Source: Polyangiaceae bacterium
Lineage (GTDB): Bacteria > Myxococcota_A > Polyangia > Polyangiales > Polyangiaceae
Direction of reading: 5' to 3'
Assembly (NCBI GenBank): GCA_022447485.1
Contig: JAKVCH010000151.1
Location: forward strand, 1-7,100
Length of the DNA: 7,100 nucleotides
This document shows, in pieces, positions 5,475 to 7,100 of the stretch; the first letter of the stretch is position 1, and the number at the start of each line of letters is the position of its first letter. Position numbers and translations under genes: made by a program. Under the pieces are notes generated by a model, which saw only the letters and a list, made by a program, of their open reading frames with translations, did not search any database and had not been told where the DNA came from.

Positions 5475-7100
5475 TCAAATCGTCCTGTCTTTTCGCTGTT
5501 CGAGTGCCTGGGAGATCAAACGCTGAAGATGCGCGCGCGCGAGGGGTTTAGCCAAATAGGGACAATCCTGCTCCTGGAAGTAGGCCCGGTCGGCTGCTGT
5601 ATAAGCACTTCCACTAATAAAAACGAAGGGAGGCACATCTTTGGCTCGAGTCGTTTTTAGTCGAAAATGGAGCTCTCTGCCGCTGGTGCCGGGCAGCCAA
5701 AGGTCGCAGATGACCAGATCAGCTATCCAGTGTGCTTGACTTAATGCTATTTCCGCTTCGCTTGCTGTGGCGCAGGCTACAATTTCGTGTCCAATCAGCG
5801 AACGTTGCAAAGAGCGGCTAAACGCTGGGTCGTCATCGATTAAGAGGATGCGCGCTGGTACTGGAACACTTGGCCTTGGCGAATCCAGTGGGGTCGCCTG
5901 AGGAGTCACTTGAGGCACGTGTTGCCGCTTTTCAAGCAGTTCTGGGATCTCCAGCCTCAAGTGGTCGACGCTCGTCGTCAATTCACTATGGGTCGAGCTG
6001 AGTAAGCGGTAGGTACTGCTCGATGGTTGGTATTCACTTAGGTCTAATTCTCCTGGGTTTTTGACTAAGAATTTGAGCTGTAGCCGTTCACCTATGCGCC
6101 GCAGCTCCAGGGAGAGAGCGTGTCCGTTCCAAGGCTGGACAGTCTGGCTGCCTAGGGAAAAAAGTATTCCCAACAGTAGTTGCAAATGGTCTTGATGGTG
6201 ACCCTGCACATAACCATCGGCAAACAAATCGGTATCTAGGTTGAGGCCGCGGTGCTCAAGTTCTGGGCGAGCAATGGCTACAGCTTCCCTTAAAACTTCG
6301 CTCACTTTCAAGGTTGTTTTTGAGGTGAGCGCGTTTTTACGCCGACCGCTGCAGAGTTGCTCCCGTATAGCGAGTGCTGTCGAGTGGATATCCTCTAAGC
6401 TCCCCATAAGTTGCCGAAGGCCTTCCATTCCCCAGCGCTCTGTGGGGGAAAAAAGAGGCATAGTCTCTTCGAGCGTGCGGAGGCTTTCCTCACACCGGAT
6501 ACTTAAAGAAGAGGCCGGTGCCTCCAGAGCATGGAATGAAGTTTCTAGCTGCAATCCTAGGGCGGCCAAACGATTCACTTCGCCGAGGGATGCCAGAACA
6601 TCTTCGGGAGTATAGTTGGGAGGCGGGCTTGAGTCCCCGAGTGCCGCTAGGCTCTGCAGAATTTCAGTCCAAAGCGTTTGCGTTCTCTGAGTCATCGTGG
6701 GGTCAGTATCCCAGGCGATGAGCCAAGTCTTTTTTTCACCAGCGGTGAGCAGAAAGGCAAGACATCGCTGAGGGCTTCGGTCGGGCCTTGGGTGCGTCAA
6801 GCGCGCTCGATGGGCGGCGTCTTGCAACTCAAACGAAATCGGCAAAAAAGACGTTTTTTTAGATTCGATCTCTAATAGTGAAGGTCCTTTCTCCCGAATC
6901 AAAAGATCCCATCCAGGGTCGCCAGAATGGACCGGGCTCCTCAGAACAACTAAGCTCCGACTGTCTTCCACAGCGCTGACGTAGCGACATCGAAGCGCCG
7001 CGAGAAGAACAGCGCACCAGGAATGCAGCATTTCCTCAATGGTGGACTCCATCATCCCCGAGACCAAAGTTTCAAGCTGATGGGCCAATTCAGCATCTTG
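5475..7100 (-). CDS. Degenerate histidine-kinase-like protein with C-terminal receiver domain (5' partial)
   Basis: The frame is open to the right edge, so the N-terminus is missing; a TTG at 7088 is in frame but lacks support. Positions here count from that TTG (537 residues). Residues 1 to about 150 are an unrecognised soluble, possibly GAF-like, sensor region. About 165-250 is a helical dimerisation-like region. Its RLAALGLQLETSFHALEAP keeps the spacing of a HisKA H-box (compare LAALG...AHExxNP) and places His186 as candidate phospho-acceptor, but the following Glu is Ala. About 262-382 resembles an HATPase domain (VSEVLREAVAIARPELEHRG), yet the N box is LLLGILFSLGSQ and no DxGxG G1 box is seen. 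A Pro-rich linker (about 390-412) leads to a receiver domain (413-530) with acidic Asp418-420, phospho-site Asp462 (ICDLWLPG), Ser492 and Lys514 (YLAKP). There is no output domain or visible membrane segment. It probably relays or receives phosphate without strong autokinase activity. It is separated by 178 bases from the SDR gene; co-transcription is possible but unproven. Confidence 0.85.
   Translation of the reverse strand, partial: QDAELAHQLETLVSGMMESTIEEMLHSWCAVLLAALRCRYVSAVEDSRSLVVLRSPVHSGDPGWDLLIREKGPSLLEIESKKTSFLPISFELQDAAHRARLTHPRPDRSPQRCLAFLLTAGEKKTWLIAWDTDPTMTQRTQTLWTEILQSLAALGDSSPPPNYTPEDVLASLGEVNRLAALGLQLETSFHALEAPASSLSIRCEESLRTLEETMPLFSPTERWGMEGLRQLMGSLEDIHSTALAIREQLCSGRRKNALTSKTTLKVSEVLREAVAIARPELEHRGLNLDTDLFADGYVQGHHQDHLQLLLGILFSLGSQTVQPWNGHALSLELRRIGERLQLKFLVKNPGELDLSEYQPSSSTYRLLSSTHSELTTSVDHLRLEIPELLEKRQHVPQVTPQATPLDSPRPSVPVPARILLIDDDPAFSRSLQRSLIGHEIVACATASEAEIALSQAHWIADLVICDLWLPGTSGRELHFRLKTTRAKDVPPFVFISGSAYTAADRAYFQEQDCPYLAKPLARAHLQRLISQALEQRKDRTI

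Noticed and set aside
5531..5541. An alternating GC tract (GCGCGCGCGCG) that might form Z-DNA or slip
   Set aside because: It is only 11 bases long and is explained by Ala-Arg-Ala codons near the end of the receiver domain.

Overview
The window reads as part of a bacterial chromosome of moderate GC content (roughly 50-55% by eye). Five genes lie on the minus strand, and one gene fragment enters from the left edge on the plus strand. The protein sequences recall Myxococcota or other former Deltaproteobacteria. The best pointers are the long-tailed PlsC-type acyltransferase, with its FGLDP linker, FPEGAEG and RFGRGGF motifs, paired with an epimerase-like SDR, and the kinase-plus-receiver protein of a signalling-rich genome. 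This placement is from memory of the families, not from a search.

Layout, left to right. (1) Bases 1-315 (+) hold the C-terminal end of an unrecognised lysine-rich protein. (2) Bases 316-415 are intergenic and contain a strong 18-bp hairpin that probably terminates transcription from both sides. (3) Bases 416-5296 (-) form a compact block of four genes, read right to left: an NAD(P)-dependent SDR epimerase/dehydratase, a lysophospholipid-type acyltransferase with a long disordered N-terminus, the tRNA pseudouridine-55 synthase TruB, and a CorC/HlyC-type membrane CBS protein. All three internal junctions overlap at a GTGA or GTGATG sequence, so the genes are almost certainly one translationally coupled operon. 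(4) Bases 5297-5474 are a 178-base gap, with a small hairpin that would hold the likely ribosome-binding site of the SDR gene. (5) Bases 5475-7100 (-) hold a histidine-kinase-like protein with a C-terminal receiver domain; its N-terminus lies beyond the right edge.

The SDR and acyltransferase plausibly act together in lipid or envelope metabolism, and the CorC-like protein is also a membrane protein. TruB is a tRNA-modification enzyme carried in the same transcript, away from its usual rbfA/rpsO neighbours. The most notable protein is the rightmost one. It keeps a candidate phospho-acceptor histidine and a complete receiver active site, but its ATP-binding domain has lost the recognisable N and G boxes. 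This suggests a pseudokinase/receiver hybrid. I found no mobile element, CRISPR array, tRNA or rRNA gene, and no clearly novel multi-gene system.
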